Positions 23,180 through 35,539 of a stretch of DNA of 64,000 nt are shown here, piece by piece. Origin of the DNA: Hyposmocoma kahamanoa. Lineage: Eukaryota; Arthropoda; Insecta; Lepidoptera; Cosmopterigidae. The stretch lies in NCBI RefSeq assembly GCF_003589595.1, contig NW_020654748.1, forward strand, positions 6,143,140 through 6,207,139, given 5' to 3'. Below the pieces are notes generated by a model that ran no database searches, had not been told where the DNA came from, and saw nothing but the letters and a program-made list of their open reading frames with translations. The position numbers and the translations under genes are program-made. Positions within the stretch are counted from its first letter, which is position 1. Every line of letters begins with the position of its first letter.

Positions 23180-25000
23180 TTCCTATGGACGACGAACGAC
23201 GAAATAAAAAATAAACAACGAAATAATAGTAAAGAAATATATATACAACTTTGGTAGCCCCGTAACGTAGCTAACACAGGTGAGGTACCGTTTGCTGAGG
23301 GTTGTAGCTTCGTATAATGTTTTATGAGAGTACTGACGAAGAAAACCTGTGAACACAAATATGTCAATTTTCTCAGGGTCCTGCAACCTGTAAAATAGAA
23401 TAAACGTTCTAAAAATGTAAATAGTAGTTAGGTTTGTTCTCTTGTATCTATATATTGCCCATAGTCCTCGAACTATTGGTAATAAACAAGTCAATGAGTG
23501 CCCGTCCCTGAGTTTGCGTTAGAGTCTTTATGTCTGAACAGTTATGAAAAAAGATATAGAATTCAAAAATGTTACTATTATTGACATAAAGTAAAATTCC
23601 TTTGCTCTGATTGGACGCGAACCAGTGTCTGTTGCCGGGGTCATTGCTCTTAACCGAGTTGGAGGTCTATAGAGTACATAGTTTACGTTACTTCTATCGT
23701 AGCCCGTAGTAATGTTTAGGAACGTACTAAAAGGTAATAAACCCACACGCATTAGCAAAACTGCGTATGTTGTGACGCACAATCCTTATTACGTTATCCT
23801 TAGCGGAAGTCATAGTTTGATTTCAACTAAAATAAGACGGCTCATGTGGCATCGAAGTTGACAACTTAGATGGTGAATTTATTGACTATTTTAGTACAAT
23901 GAATGTATCGTATTGGGGGTTTTAAAGGTGGGTGACCTTTAAGGGTGGGTGGCATTCGTTTGTGACTTAAGAACTGTAAAGGTAGGTGGGCGTCCCTAGC
24001 TTACAAAATAAATTTTAAATGCGTCTCGTGTTCATACAACGTATCAATTTCCATTAATTCCAAATATTTTATCATAACTTATTTATAGAATGTTGTGGAA
24101 AATTGTTTCTTGTTCGCTGGGTATGCCTACGCAATTTTTGATCTAATGCTACATAATCCAATACAGTATAAATTCAATGTAAATTTCAAATGGATCGTGA
24201 AGTAGGCTACTCAAAAACAAAATATTACAATTGCTATAATATTTAGCCGTAGTTTATGCTACGTTCAGGACATTGTTGAACAAGTTTGCATACCTCATGA
24301 AAAAACTAATTCATCCAATAATGAAATTTCTTATAAAATTGAAGACGTTCAGCACTTGTTATTATGGTAAATTATCATTAGTTGACTTTGAAAACTGTAA
24401 AAAAATGTCATTTTTATTGTAACTTGTGTAATAAATAGAATAAGACTATGATAGTACTGGCATATTGGAGAAAAAAATCCTCAAATTAAATTAAAAAAAA
24501 AATTAAAAAGCACTATACCGAACACATTTAAACGGTGCATTCCAATTTGTATGTCGGAAATAAAAGTAAGGGAAACGTTGAGAGAAACACTCCATAACTG
24601 AGTTATTATTGTTATATAATTAGTCAGTAATTAAATTCAAATCCAAATTCAAAATATTTTATTTCGCCAATATTAGAGCAAACACGAGTCACAAAAATGA
24701 AATTAAAATAAAAGAAAAAATTGTAAAACTCTATACATTACGATAAATTAAAATTAAAAAATATGTATTATTAATTCATAGTCACATAAAATAAACAATG
24801 AAAATTGAATCTATTCACTCTTCATCGTCAATTTGTAGAAAAGAATTAGTAAAAACCTTATATACGTAAAGAAAATTTCTGATGAAATGTGTTTTTACCA
24901 TTGATGCAAAGACCGAAAAACAAAGAAAAATTCCTTCGACCTTACTATACTCGAACCAGCTGACTGTTTGCCAACACTACTTTCAGATTTTGCAGTTTTT
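23180..25000. other. Intergenic, no gene seen
   Basis: Contains an imperfect direct repeat of AAAGGTGGGTGACCTTTAAGG type (23917-23993) and a minus-strand CR1-like LINE tail (AAATTCAAATCCAAATTCAA, 24632-24700). Confidence 0.5.
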
Positions 25001-25002
25001 GT

Positions 25003-25230
25003 TAGCAATAGAGCTCCTTATGAAAGAATTTGTCCAGAGTAGTACTACCTATTTCTGCTGCCAAGCAGTAATGTCAGCATTAGTGTGTTCCGGTTTTGAA
25101 GAGTAAGGGTGCGGGTGATATTGTAGGCACATAGGACTTGTCAACTTATGTAACAGTGGCACAGCAACTGTTATGGACAGGTGTGTAGCTTACCATCAGG
25201 CGCACGACTTGTTTGTCCCGTCACTTCGAA
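25003..25230 (-). repeat. SINE-A copy, inverted relative to its neighbour
   Basis: Minus-strand copy from the tail (GCAATAGAGCTCCTTATG) to the head (GTTTGTCCCGTCACTT), with an internal loss around the GGGGCACTGCC block. It sits 20 nt from a plus-strand copy. Confidence 0.85.
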
Positions 25231-25249
25231 TTATAAAAAGAACTTGTAA

Positions 25250-25490
25250 AAAAAGCGACACGTCTATCCGTAACAGTTACAGTGCCACTCAGCGCTTTAA
25301 ATCGCAAAGATCTTAGGGTCACTACCACTGCACCCGTCACCTTGAGACATAAGTCGACAAGTCCCAAGCTGTGCCCGTAATTTCACCAGCACCTTTACCC
25401 TTTCAAACCGTAACGCAGTAATGCTCACATTTCTACTGCTTGCGGCAGAATTAAGTAAGGTGGCAGTACTTCTCTGGAGTTCAGCCCGAT
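25250..25490 (+). repeat. SINE-A copy, second arm of an inverted pair
   Basis: Plus-strand copy from GCGACACGTCTATCCG to GTGGCAGTACTTCTCTGG, lacking the first bases of the unit and the last tail block. Confidence 0.82.
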
Positions 25491-25579
25491 TCCCAGTTCA
25501 ATGCCGAGCCTTATAGTATTCATATCAAAGTTACATAAGGTAATAAAATTTAAAACTGGAGCAGATATCGAGTTCTTAG

Positions 25580-25680
25580 GTCAACCGTGACCATGGGACC
25601 TGTAAAGGGCCCGAAACGTCGGTTTGTTTGAAAAAACAAATATACGCGATTTAAATCCGGAAAAATAGTTTCATTTCCTA
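25580..25680 (+). repeat. Repeat H copy, almost identical to one in intron 3
   Basis: GTCAACCGTGACCATGGGACC, CCCGAAACGTCGGTTTG, ATATACGCGATTTAAATCCGG and AGTTTCATTTCC. It matches 52831-52930 (inverted) over about 100 nt with one 1-nt length difference. Older relatives lie at 12790-12860, 14300-14365 and 47860-47945. Confidence 0.8.
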
Positions 25681-26444
25681 TCTGGAGCAGATTTTATAAA
25701 TATGAATGGTATCATATTTAACGACTCTCATAGCTGTAGTATAATATCAAACGACTTTCTTAACAATCAGATTAATTAAGTTTCGACGATCATTTTGTGA
25801 GATTCGATGAAAGTAAATTTTTGACCCTTGTACAAGTTTAAAGATTCAATTTCGTCTTCTGGAAATTTAAAGATATCGTCTTATTTTGTGCAGCGTATTG
25901 CGAATTTATATGATTCACCCACCGATGATACGAACATTGAAACTCGACTTTAAAGCCAACTTCTGGCATCTTACGTAACTTGTCAGCGTTTTATGTCTCA
26001 TAATAAATTCAAAAGGAACATGCTACATTTATCAGAAGCCTTCAGCACAGTATACATAGAGAATTCTAAATTGATATCTGTGTTTTAAATAACAATAAAG
26101 TTTTGTATATATTATAACCTCATGAAAGTCTTAATGTAGACACGGGGTTTTTCTAAAGAACGGGATTAGATCGTAAACCGCCACACGAATTATGTGCACC
26201 CGTGCATCTTCAAATTTTTCGTTACCGCAAAATTACGAAAAATCATTACAAATTATAACTACTGATTTGACAATGCTCAGTGGCAAAAGTTTATAAATTT
26301 CTGCGTTTTACTTTCATCTTTGGATAATGTGATTGTTTTACAGTTGAAATTAAAAAAAGGAACCATAGCTAAAGATTAACATCATTACAACAAAATCACA
26401 GTAGCTGTTCACGTGCACGCGACGTAAACAGACAACCTGACCGG

Positions 26445-26454
26445 NNNNNNNNNN
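26445..26454. other. Scaffold gap (10 N)
   Basis: Ten N. The flanks (CCTGACCGG and CATGTATAGCC) show no shared sequence. Confidence 0.99.
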
Positions 26455-26492
26455 CATGTATAGCCAGCTAGCTACAGCTAGGTAGTTGACTG

Positions 26493-26692
26493 TACAGTAG
26501 CAGTAGAGCTGCTTGTGGAGAAGTTCGTCCAGGGAAGTACTGCCACCTTACCTATTTCTGCCGTCAAACAGTAATGTGAGCATCACTGCGTTCAGGTTTG
26601 GAAGGGTAAGGGTGCTGGTGAAATTACAGGCACATGAGACTTGTCAATTTATGTTTCAGAGTGATAGGCGCAGTGGCAGTGCCATTAAAGCT
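26493..26692 (-). repeat. SINE-A copy (head missing)
   Basis: Minus-strand copy starting AGCAGTAGAGCTGCTTGTGG and ending after CGCAGTGGCAGTGCC. It joins a TIR element at about 26690. Confidence 0.82.
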
Positions 26693-27034
26693 CAATTTAT
26701 ATAGCGGCGGAACGGAATGGAAGCGAATTTTTGTAACGATATTGTACATAGCATAATGAACTTTATGGTCAATTGTGCGACGTATAGACTAGATACGAAC
26801 TAATTTATCATGCATTCGCGAGAATTCCTTAACTGCAGTTGATGACGCTTGGTGAAACCGTGGGAAGGCAGGCTCAAACGCTCAGACGTCAAGCGTAGAT
26901 GAAATACCTCAAGGCGCAGTCGCGAGAAAGCTCGTGAATGCCTGAGCGTTCCCGCGAATGCTCGAGCGTTCCAGCAACGGCGCGCGTCTTCTCGCGCTTC
27001 CGTTCCATTCTGTTCTGCAGCAATATAAATTCAG
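26690..27034. mobile_element. TIR element N (MITE-like) with GC-rich interior
   Basis: Left end GCTCAATTTATATAGCGGCGGAACGGAATGG and right end (inverted) GCTGAATTTATATTGCTGCAGAACAGAATGG. The interior carries repeated GAATGC(C/T)(T/C)GAGCGTTCC-type segments at 26935-26972. It adjoins SINE-A at the left. No transposase. Confidence 0.65.
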
Positions 27035-27221
27035 CCGAGTATCGGCAGGCTTCTGAATTATTACAAATCTTAAACCAATTTTACAAAAGTAGTAAAAATT
27101 TTGCTGTTTGCCAACCATGGCGAAGATAGAAAGTTGATGCGTTTAATGCCGTGTAAATGTGTAAACGTGTAAGTAAATGGGGGTACACTATGTTACCTAC
27201 TACGGTCTAAGGCAGTTATTT

Positions 27222-27518
27222 AGTAGCAGTAAAGCTCCTTGTGAAAGAGTTCGTCCAGGGAAGTATTGCCACCTTACCTATTTCTGCCGCCAAGCAGTAA
27301 TGTCAGCATTATTGTGTTCCGGTTTTGAAGAGGAAGGGTGCTGGTGAAATTACATGCACATGGGACTTGTCAACTTACGTCTCAGGGTGACGGACGCAGT
27401 GGCAGTGCCCCTCAGATCTTTGCAATTTAAAGCTCTGAGTGGCACTGTTATTGTCATGGACAGGCGTGTAGCTTACCATTAGGCGCACGACTTGTTCGCC
27501 CCGTCACTTGATGTTATA
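27222..27518 (-). repeat. SINE-A copy (full length)
   Basis: Minus-strand copy from AGTAGCAGTAAAGCTCC to CCCCGTCACTTGATGTTATA, all blocks present. Confidence 0.88.
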
Positions 27519-27627
27519 CAAAAAAATCAATCAAATCAAATCAGAGAGTCTATATATACCTAGATCCAATGAGTTCCGGAAGTAACTTAGAATAAATAAC
27601 GTCAACAAAAATTATAACTATTTTATG

Positions 27628-28250
27628 AAAAAAAAAAACCAACCTCAAACTTTTGTGGAATTACATTTATTTGCCAAAGAACAATGGCATAATCATAGCC
27701 GCCAAAAACAGAATTTCAATACGTGTGGATATGGTCCACATTAAGTTAGTTCACGTAATATCAAATGTACTGATTCGACCGATTTGTAATAAAAGATTAA
27801 CTACTTCATTACAAACAATCTCAGTACAGAGTACTAAAAAAACCGACCTCAAAAGTACGTGAAATTACGTCTATTTGCTAAGTTTTATTGAAATATATAT
27901 ATGTATATTATAGTTCGCCACTATACAGGACTTGACGCTGGAGATAATAAAAATGAAAAACGCCTTGAATGGAAGAAATAGCAAAATCAACCATTATAGT
28001 AATTGCTCCAAAATTAAAGTTAGGCGCTATTTATAAAAGTGAATCGTCATGCGTGAACAGCCACCCTTCGGGATGGATGATTTTCTTCAAAATGAAATGG
28101 TACCACTATGGAAGTACCCTCTTTCCAACAAAAAAATAATCATGATAATCGGTTCACAAATACCGGAGTTATCGCGTAACAAACATACAAAAAAAAGAAC
28201 ACAGTCGATTTGAGAACCCCCTCCTTTTTTGAAGTTGGTTAAAAATAAAG
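27628..28250 (-). repeat. 'cttcaaaaaaggaggagg' repeat, inverted copy with partial duplication
   Basis: 27835-28247 is the reverse complement of the 10767-11235 repeat in full order. A short second start of the same end (AACCAACCTCAAACTTTTGTGG) lies at 27637-27660. Another remnant (CCTCCTTTTTTGAAGTCGGTTAAA) lies at 28983-29007. Confidence 0.8.
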
Positions 28251-28592
28251 TAGATAATTCTTTCTTCAAAATGCCACGCGAGAAAATGGTAAAACTGACA
28301 AAAAAGTTCGCACGTTTCACAAAAAAATATTTTTTATAACTCTGTTTAAGGCTTCTGTAGTTTATTTTGATATAATAATACGCCGAATATATTTTATTCA
28401 ATTACTTCTCAGAATAGTAAATCCAAAACAAAATCTGTTCAGGAATTTCAACTCTATATTTTCACGTATTTTTCATAAACAAGCGCATACCAATCATGTC
28501 AACAAAAATTTACATGGGAGTTTGCTACTGTTCTTTCATTAAAAACGGTTAACGGAAAGGGGTTAAATAAATAAATACTTAAATATTAAATA

Positions 28593-28808
28593 TTAGACAA
28601 CATCACATCTCTCTGATCCCAAATTAAGTAGCTAAAGCACTTCTGTTATGGAAATCGGAAACAATGACGGTACCACAAACACCCAAACCCAAGACAATGT
28701 AGAAAAGTTAATTTCTACACTGACCTAGCAGGGAATCGAATACTGGACCTCAGAGATGGCGACACCATGAAACCGTGTGCAAGCCACTCGACCACAGAGG
28801 CCGTTAAA
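28593..28808 (-). repeat. SINE-D copy
   Basis: Minus-strand copy from AGACAACATCACATC to GCAAGCCACTCGACCACAGAGGCCGT. The B box is altered to GTATTCGATTCCC. Confidence 0.85.
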
Positions 28809-29192
28809 TCCAATAAACCGGATTCATCCCCCCATTTGCCACCCTTAGAAGTGGAATATTTTCTTCCAATTTGAATGAACTACTGGAGGCATTTCAAACA
28901 AAAAAGAATCATAGAAATCATCTCAATCATAGAATCATAGAAAACATACACGCAAAAAGAAAAAAATGCAGTCGAATTGAAAACCTCCTTTTTTGAAGTC
29001 GGTTAAACATAAATCGCACCCTTCGTCTAATAAGGTCACATCAACGAAATGACAACTTTTCAGGAGAGAGGTTTAAAGGTCTACGTATGAAATTAGTCGA
29101 TCACTTTTTTATTCTTAAATAGGAGAGTTATCAAATTTCACACTACGTAATTTGTTTCATGTAATTCGTTTTACGTTTATGATTTTCATGGT

Positions 29193-29373
29193 ACCAAGTG
29201 ACAGGATGATCAAGTTGTGCACCTGGTGGTAAGGTACACGCCTGACCATGACAATTGCAGTGCCACTCAGAGCTGTAAATCGCAAAGATTTCAGGGGCAT
29301 TGCCACTGCTCCCGTCAACCTGAGTCATAAGTTGACAAGTCCCATATGCCTGTAACTTCGCCAGCGCACTTAC
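29193..29373 (+). repeat. SINE-A copy (3'-truncated)
   Basis: Plus-strand copy from AAGTGACAGGATGATCAAG to the CGCCAGCGCACTTAC block. Confidence 0.83.
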
Positions 29374-29374
29374 G

Positions 29375-30900
29375 TATATCCTTATTTTTAATGTATTTTT
29401 TATTTAATCATTTATTGTACAGAATAAGGAAAATGCAATTGTTGTACCAAAGGTAGGAGGGGAACACTAAACGCCTTAGTTTTAAACAGTATTTGAGTCA
29501 CTAATTTTCGCTTCTTACCTCCTTTATGGAAATCACGTTATGGCTATTATGACTCAAGACTTTTATCATTACCGAAATAGGCAATTTTTTTTAACCGATT
29601 CAAGGAATTCAGCTCTGTCGTAAGAGATTTCGTGTAATCACAAAGGAAACGTTTCTTGTTTTTGATAATAATGAAGACAATAGTTACTATAGTACCGGCA
29701 CGCTATGATGTCGTTTTGACGTCTGTCCGCTCATCAAGTTTCGTATTAATTGATTATTATTTAAGGAGCTAATTCCTTTACACTGTTGTCAATAAGTCGG
29801 CGTTTGTTTTTTAAATTTCGAAACTTTTTTATATGAAATATAATACGATCGTCACTTGTGGGATCACTGGCTAGCACAACTTCTACCTCCGGCAACAAAG
29901 CAGTTTCGAATTGACGATACATTAAGTAAACATTTTTATTTTCGTTTTATTAAAAGTTTTTAACTACTACTACTAGTACTTATAAATCTAAAAATTTATA
30001 GTTGCGACTCGCATTTGATTATATTTTTTTCGATAATGAATTGAGATTTGACCTCACAATTGTAATCTGTCTAAACGGCCATCACAACGTACCGGTACTT
30101 ATCGCGACGGAAATATGTAACTTATTAATTTTTGAATGCATAACTCGCACGAAAAGCTAAAAGAAAAGTTTTGTACTGCCTGAAAGCAAAGTTTTAACAA
30201 AAGAGTTCATTTGTTATATATTTGGCAAAGGAACGATGTGTAAAATGGTTTATTTTCTCCTAGCACCATGTCCACATAGTTCGTATATGAGTATTTGAGA
30301 TTCCTGTGCTAAAATAGTCTTGCTAATTTATGTAACCCAAATTCTGCAGATTTTCTAGCGCTAAATTCAAACAGAACGTTCGTCGGCTGAATATAGTGTC
30401 TTTGATATATTATTTACATTGGTTATGCGTGTTGATTTTGAAGCCATTGCGCCCAGTTACACGATGCGAAAGTTTTCGCGCGGCAATCGCTTTCACGTAC
30501 ATTAATTGCGAATCTGAATTTTATTTACTAGCAAACAACATTTTAATTCCTCTGAATAATACAACCGCGCGGTCGCCGCGTAGACCAAAATCAATCAATC
30601 TTGCCCACGCGCCCGGGATGCTCATTTAAGTTAAAACGTAAATGCTAAATAAATAGAGCGTACTTTGCCATGACAATTAGATACACGCGGTCATTTCGCG
30701 GCGGCAACGCCATGAAATTCGTGTCGAATAAATGCCCTAAATAAGATGGCCCTAAGTCGACACATGATAAGCTCAAAATATATCTTCAAGTTCTTTGAAA
30801 GTTTCATTGCAATTACGATTTCTTTTGATAAATAAAAGAACATATGAATAAAATAACAATAAAATACTATTGGAGATATAGGGATGAGGTCCGTGGACTA
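29375..30900. other. Intergenic, nothing recognised
   Basis: Unique-looking AT-rich DNA. The 77-codon frame at 30396 contains no known motif. Confidence 0.5.
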
Positions 30901-30904
30901 CCTC

Positions 30905-31115
30905 TTTAGTAACGCACACACGCTCAACATAGCTCTGCATTAGGGAAACCCTGTGACGCAGCTGTCGTGGACACACACATAGACAACCACAAATTACACC
31001 CAAACTCACGAGAGAAATAAGTATAGGCCATACAAATATTTCTCCCGGCCCGGGAATCGAACCTGGGACCCCTGTGTGGCAGTCCGGCATGGTAACCGTT
31101 CGGCCACTGAGGCAA
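30905..31115 (-). repeat. SINE-C copy
   Basis: All blocks are present, from AACGCACACACGCTCAACATAG to GGTAACCGTTCGGCCACTGAGGCA. The B box is intact (GGTTCGATTCCCGGGCC on the minus strand). Confidence 0.88.
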
Positions 31116-31139
31116 TTAATACTTCTTTCATTGTAATGA

Positions 31140-31325
31140 ATAACACAAAAACCGAACACAAAGAAAAATACCTTCGATCTGACCTCACTCGAGCTGTCAA
31201 AGCTGTACGCTAAACTAGAATGAAGATTTTTTTCTTTGTGAGGTATTAATAATTATACATACTAGTAGATTTCACAAAAAACAATGTGATGTGATGGTAG
31301 TAAAAAAACATCATGATATTCAATA
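31140..31325. repeat. Old degenerate SINE-B-like sequence
   Basis: ACCGAACACAAAGAAAAATACCTTCGA, TTAATAATTATACATACTAGTAGATTTCAC and ATCATGATATTCAATAAAA. The same degraded frame of motifs recurs at 23520-23680, 24880-24990, 37590-37730, 48835-49000 and 59050-59290. Confidence 0.5.
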
Positions 31326-32954
31326 AAATACAAAACTACTTTTATTTTCTACTTCAGTTCTTTCTGTATACCTACTTAATGAACTACCTGGAAGACTCAA
31401 AGACTGGAAGCTACATCATCCAACGTATAGCTATGCAAAGTGGATACGTGCCAGCTTTAGCAACTTATCGCGGGGACTCTATGTTATCAATTGAATGTAA
31501 CCCTAGCATTTAAGCCTTTAATGTACATGCATTAAAGGGTTACATGCTGGCTCCCTGTATAAATAATTATTTGCAGAGGCAAACAATTAAGGAAAATTAA
31601 AACAATGGAAAAATCAGTGTTACTACACAAAATTTTAATTTAAAACGATGATGTTGTTGAAATATTTCCATGGACTTGGCGCCAAAAACGATAATTCGGT
31701 TAATATCTTTCGTAATCAGATTTGTGTAAGCATTTGAATCGACTGATATTTTTATGAACGTAATTAAATATATTCAATATTAAAAATTCTAGTTACTTCT
31801 ATACACGCCGATCTTATACTAAGATCTTTGTGGTGTTTGATTATTATTATTGATTATGACACTCGATTATTGATCGTTAATGTGAATTGATTTCCGGATT
31901 TTCAGTCATCTATTAATTGTAATATATTGTACGTGTATTGACACGTAGCGGCTTAAGAGATATATTATGCGGATTAGCTCAGGAGCAGGGCTGCCACCAG
32001 AATCTTACACTTTAAAATTCTTGTACTATATAAACATTCATTTTATAATGTTTAAACAAAACAAATGAACACGTAGCTTCCCTTTGTTATAATCACTTTT
32101 ATATGGCATTAAATAAACACTTTGGAACAAGCTTAATTTTTAATAATAGTGTGCACAATGACACCAATTGCTTGATCTCATACTAGGGAATTGCTTGTAC
32201 TATGAGTACCAGAGTAACGGAAATCAATTTGAGGCAGTTCCTAACATATTCAAACCGGAAACATTTTAGAAAAATTATTTTCCCAAATTTGCCCTACTAC
32301 TTCTAGCGCCTACAATGCAAATCAGTAGGGCACCGAGTTCGTCAAAAGAAGAAAAGGATACTGTTTATATTAAAATTTCTATAAAATCTATGAAATCACC
32401 ATCTGTAAGCTAACAACTCGTCGAGAAAACTTTAAAGTGCTCAAGCATGATAGTTCTACAGTAAGTAGTTGAGGAATTGGGCAGTTTACAAGTTGTCCTG
32501 GCAGCATCAGATCGAGGTTATCATCATATTTCCATTAAACACCAAATTTCAAGTCGATCAGACGAGTGGAAGGAAAATAAATATTCATTTTATGACTGAA
32601 ATCAATATATTAATTGGGAAAAGAGCTGATCTTTAAATAGCAGAACAGAATGTATGCCAAATATATCTAAGCATCATTCCGATGAAATTTGCCTTCAAAT
32701 GAAAAAAAAAAAGAAATGCTTCAAGACACTTTTTGATGTAAAATATAATTTTCTACGTCTTTTACTTAAAGGTAGAATACGTAGAATGTGGTTCCCAGTA
32801 TTTTCATTGTAAAAGGCATAAAGGTGCAGTAGCAGTGCTGGTTTGGTGGCGAATGCGCCACCAATGTTTAACCTATCATGAGTAGAGAAACATGGTGTCC
32901 TTAACGATTTTCGTAATTTTTTTTATGTTTTTTTTTTAAATGATGGATGAAAAT

Positions 32955-33145
32955 TACATGTCTGCTTTGACGAATGACCGGACATGTCTGCAGGAGGGCT
33001 GATGGGCGATGGAGCTAACTTGTTCTAAAGTGGCAACCATGTCAAAGGCAGAGGATGGATGCGGGATACATAGGACCGGGAGAGTTGGCGTGCTCCGGAG
33101 ATTTGAAGGAGTTATGTCTAGCAGTGGATGCGTATAAGCTGGTGA
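32955..33145 (+). mobile_element. 5'-truncated LINE insertion with 14-bp target-site duplication
   Basis: The 3' part reads GTCTAGCAGTGGATGCGTATAAGCTGGTGATGA, an RTE-like LINE end. TGATGGATGAAAAT occurs at 32941-32954 and again at 33146-33159. The first bases downstream of each copy differ. Confidence 0.7.
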
Positions 33146-33738
33146 TGATGGATGAAAATACAGTTGCACGTTGGAGACACCGTGTGGCTCTGGGACACTA
33201 CCGGTACCAAAATCAATAGGACGCGTGACGAATTAATTTAGCATGGGAGGGGGCAACAGGGTAAAAATATAAGTCACACTAAATCATTATTTGAGTTAAT
33301 AGTTTATGGTGAAGACGCCAGTTTCAGTATAGCACTGTCGATGTGACACGAGCCGCCTTTTATTTTGTCGTTCTGTTAAAATCAAACCAATACCGATACC
33401 ATTGCGTTTTAACACACAGATCCCTATAGTTTATACATTTCTGTTATAGTAAATATAAAATTTGGTGGAAAAAACATTGAAGTCTAAAAGTCTGTTTTGA
33501 TTCGCACGTTGTACAAAAGTACAAAAATCCTCAAATATAATGGTACAACCTTGCACAGAAGTTTGCATTGCTTATGCAGCGTTAAAATCATTACTAACAG
33601 CTAACCTATTTGGGTTTCGCTAGCTGTAGTAACGGGGACGTTTCTAATTAAACAAATAGTCATCTTAGCAAGCTTAGTCTTGTGTCTTCTATATTGGCAA
33701 AAAATATATTTTCAGCGGGAAGAGATATTAGAATACAC

Positions 33739-33963
33739 TCTTATAACAACAACAATAACAACGCACACACTCAACATAGCCCCGCACTAGGCAAACCCTG
33801 TGTCGCGGGTGCCATGGACACACACATAGACAACCACAAATTACACCCAAACTCACGAGAGAAATAAATGTAGGTCATACAAATATTTCTTCCGGCCCGG
33901 GAATCGAAGCTGGGACCTTTGCGTGGCAGTCCGGCATGGTAACCGTTCGGCCACGGAGGCAGT
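33739..33963 (-). repeat. SINE-C copy
   Basis: Full copy from an (AACAACAAT)-type tail to GGCCACGGAGGCAGTT. The B box has one change (GCTTCGATTCC). Confidence 0.88.
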
Positions 33964-33964
33964 T

Positions 33965-35340
33965 AAAACACTTGTTATCTTAGACTCAATTTACATTTTC
34001 GAGGAACGGAATAGAGTTGAAGCGTCAATTTCGCGAGAAGACACGCCGATTAGCGGGAATGTTCGAGAATTCTCGCAAGTGCGCTTGCAAGAGGTGTTCA
34101 TTTATTTAGACCAAATCTTTTACATAACAAGGTTGGTGGATATTGATTTTATTTCTCTTATTTGTGGAGCAGAAAAAGAAGAAAGGAAAAGGAAGACGGA
34201 CAAAAACAAAGAGATATTTGGGTTTATGATTTATGAAAGAAACGAAAACATTTTGGCCAGTTCTATACATTTTGTAAGGATACCTGTGTTGCGCCTCCTT
34301 TCGCGCCGCTTCCCGCAGTTTCGTCAGACGTCGCCGACGGTAACTGCGAGAATTCCCGAGAACATGTGGGAATCGCCCGGACAAAGAGCACTCTGTTTTT
34401 TGGCTCGTATCTGGTTTGTACTTATCATATCTACTGTGAGACTTAAGAAGAATATGATGTGGTAGGAAAGAATATCCCCTCATTTGTTTCAGGACTTACA
34501 TTTTAAAACTCTGTCTTCGGAGAAGAATCTCTTACGAAGTGATTGTTCCGACCCGTCTTCATCCAGTTTTACACACACTAGACCCCTTATGAATAATTCT
34601 TACAAACTTTATATGCGAGAAGAATAAGTAAGAAGACTTGTATTTAAAAAGAAACTTTATTGAAAATATGTATAACAATACTTTCAACCTATTTAGCATA
34701 ATCTAATAACAATTTGACCAAACCCTAAATAAAAATATAAAAAATAGATACCTAATTAAATTATCTACGATGTCGTATGCACATTATCGATCGATCTATG
34801 GAACTTTCTTGACAGGGTTAATATGTTATTAGTAAGTAGTACGTAGCTTCGTTTGTCGAGATGTATCCGGGAGGTTCACGGGCTGTGGGAAGAGTAATTG
34901 TCCGCGTAAAGATTGCGGTAGCAATATAAATTGAGCAATCATAATAATATTATCTGATGTGGTCCAGATTGACATATACATTTATTCTAATAAGGATAAT
35001 TTTGTAATTTGTCAATAAACAGGCGTATAGGAAAATAAAATTACTCATTAATCCGTACGATGATTTAAGCACCACGTACGTACAACCGACATATTAAAGT
35101 AGCATGTAAGGGTAATAATCTCAATCCATGTCTAATTTTCCGGTATTTGATAAAATATCGACAAACAAACGATTTTGCACCGGCAGTCGTGCCTCTACAG
35201 TATTTACAATTTTTTTGCTGGAACTTTGAGTATGAACTTATATAATGAGTCGTCGACAGAGGCTACGTCACATCATCATCTACGAATGTCGTTGATCAAC
35301 TTTTATTGTTATTGAGTTTCTAATAAGAATCAGTTGACAG
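33965..35340. other. Intergenic, nothing recognised beyond repeat-like GC patches
   Basis: Two patches with GCGAGAATTC/GAGAATTC(T/C)CG motifs (34035-34085 and 34300-34390) recall the interior of TIR element N at 26820-26980. The 180-codon open frame across them is judged spurious. Confidence 0.45.
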
Positions 35341-35344
35341 ACTA

Positions 35345-35490
35345 CACCAATTGCCAGGGAATACCCTGTTCTATGAGTACCAGAGTCACTATAAGATCAG
35401 TTCATTTCTCAAATTTGTCATACCGGGAATCGAACCCGGGACCTCTTCATTTGCGCCCACAGTGCTAACCGCTACTGAGGTCGTCAAACT
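35345..35490 (-). repeat. SINE-M head copy just downstream of the host gene
   Basis: Minus strand: TTGACGACCTCAGTAGCGGTTAGCACTGTGGGC, then GGTTCGATTCCCGG (B box), then CTCTGGTACTCATAGAACAGGG. It lies within 50 nt of the synthetase stop codon. A related body fragment lies at 32170-32225. Confidence 0.65.
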
Positions 35491-35533
35491 TATACATCTA
35501 TTTTTAATGCGTTTATCTACATAATTGTTTTTA

Positions 35534-35539
35534 TTTATT
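35534..35539 (-). terminator. Candidate poly(A) signal overlapping the stop codon
   Basis: On the minus strand the last codons read CAA TAA ATAAAAAC, so AATAAA overlaps the stop codon. A weaker ATTAAA lies about 25 nt downstream. A very short 3' UTR is inferred. A tRNA-like SINE head begins at about 35486, just beyond. Confidence 0.4.

Noticed and set aside
28593..28808. Possible tRNA genes at the SINE-C and SINE-D heads
   Set aside because: The head sequences recur with the same long bodies, have altered B boxes and lack acceptor-stem pairing, so they are SINEs.
30396..30629. 77-codon frame in a slightly GC-richer patch
   Set aside because: No domain, no splice context, and no neighbouring exon on that strand.
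33923..34465. 180-codon open frame, the longest uninterrupted one outside the transposase
   Set aside because: It begins inside a SINE-C copy, overlaps a 125-codon frame on the other strand, has no recognisable domain and has low-complexity Lys/Glu/Arg content.
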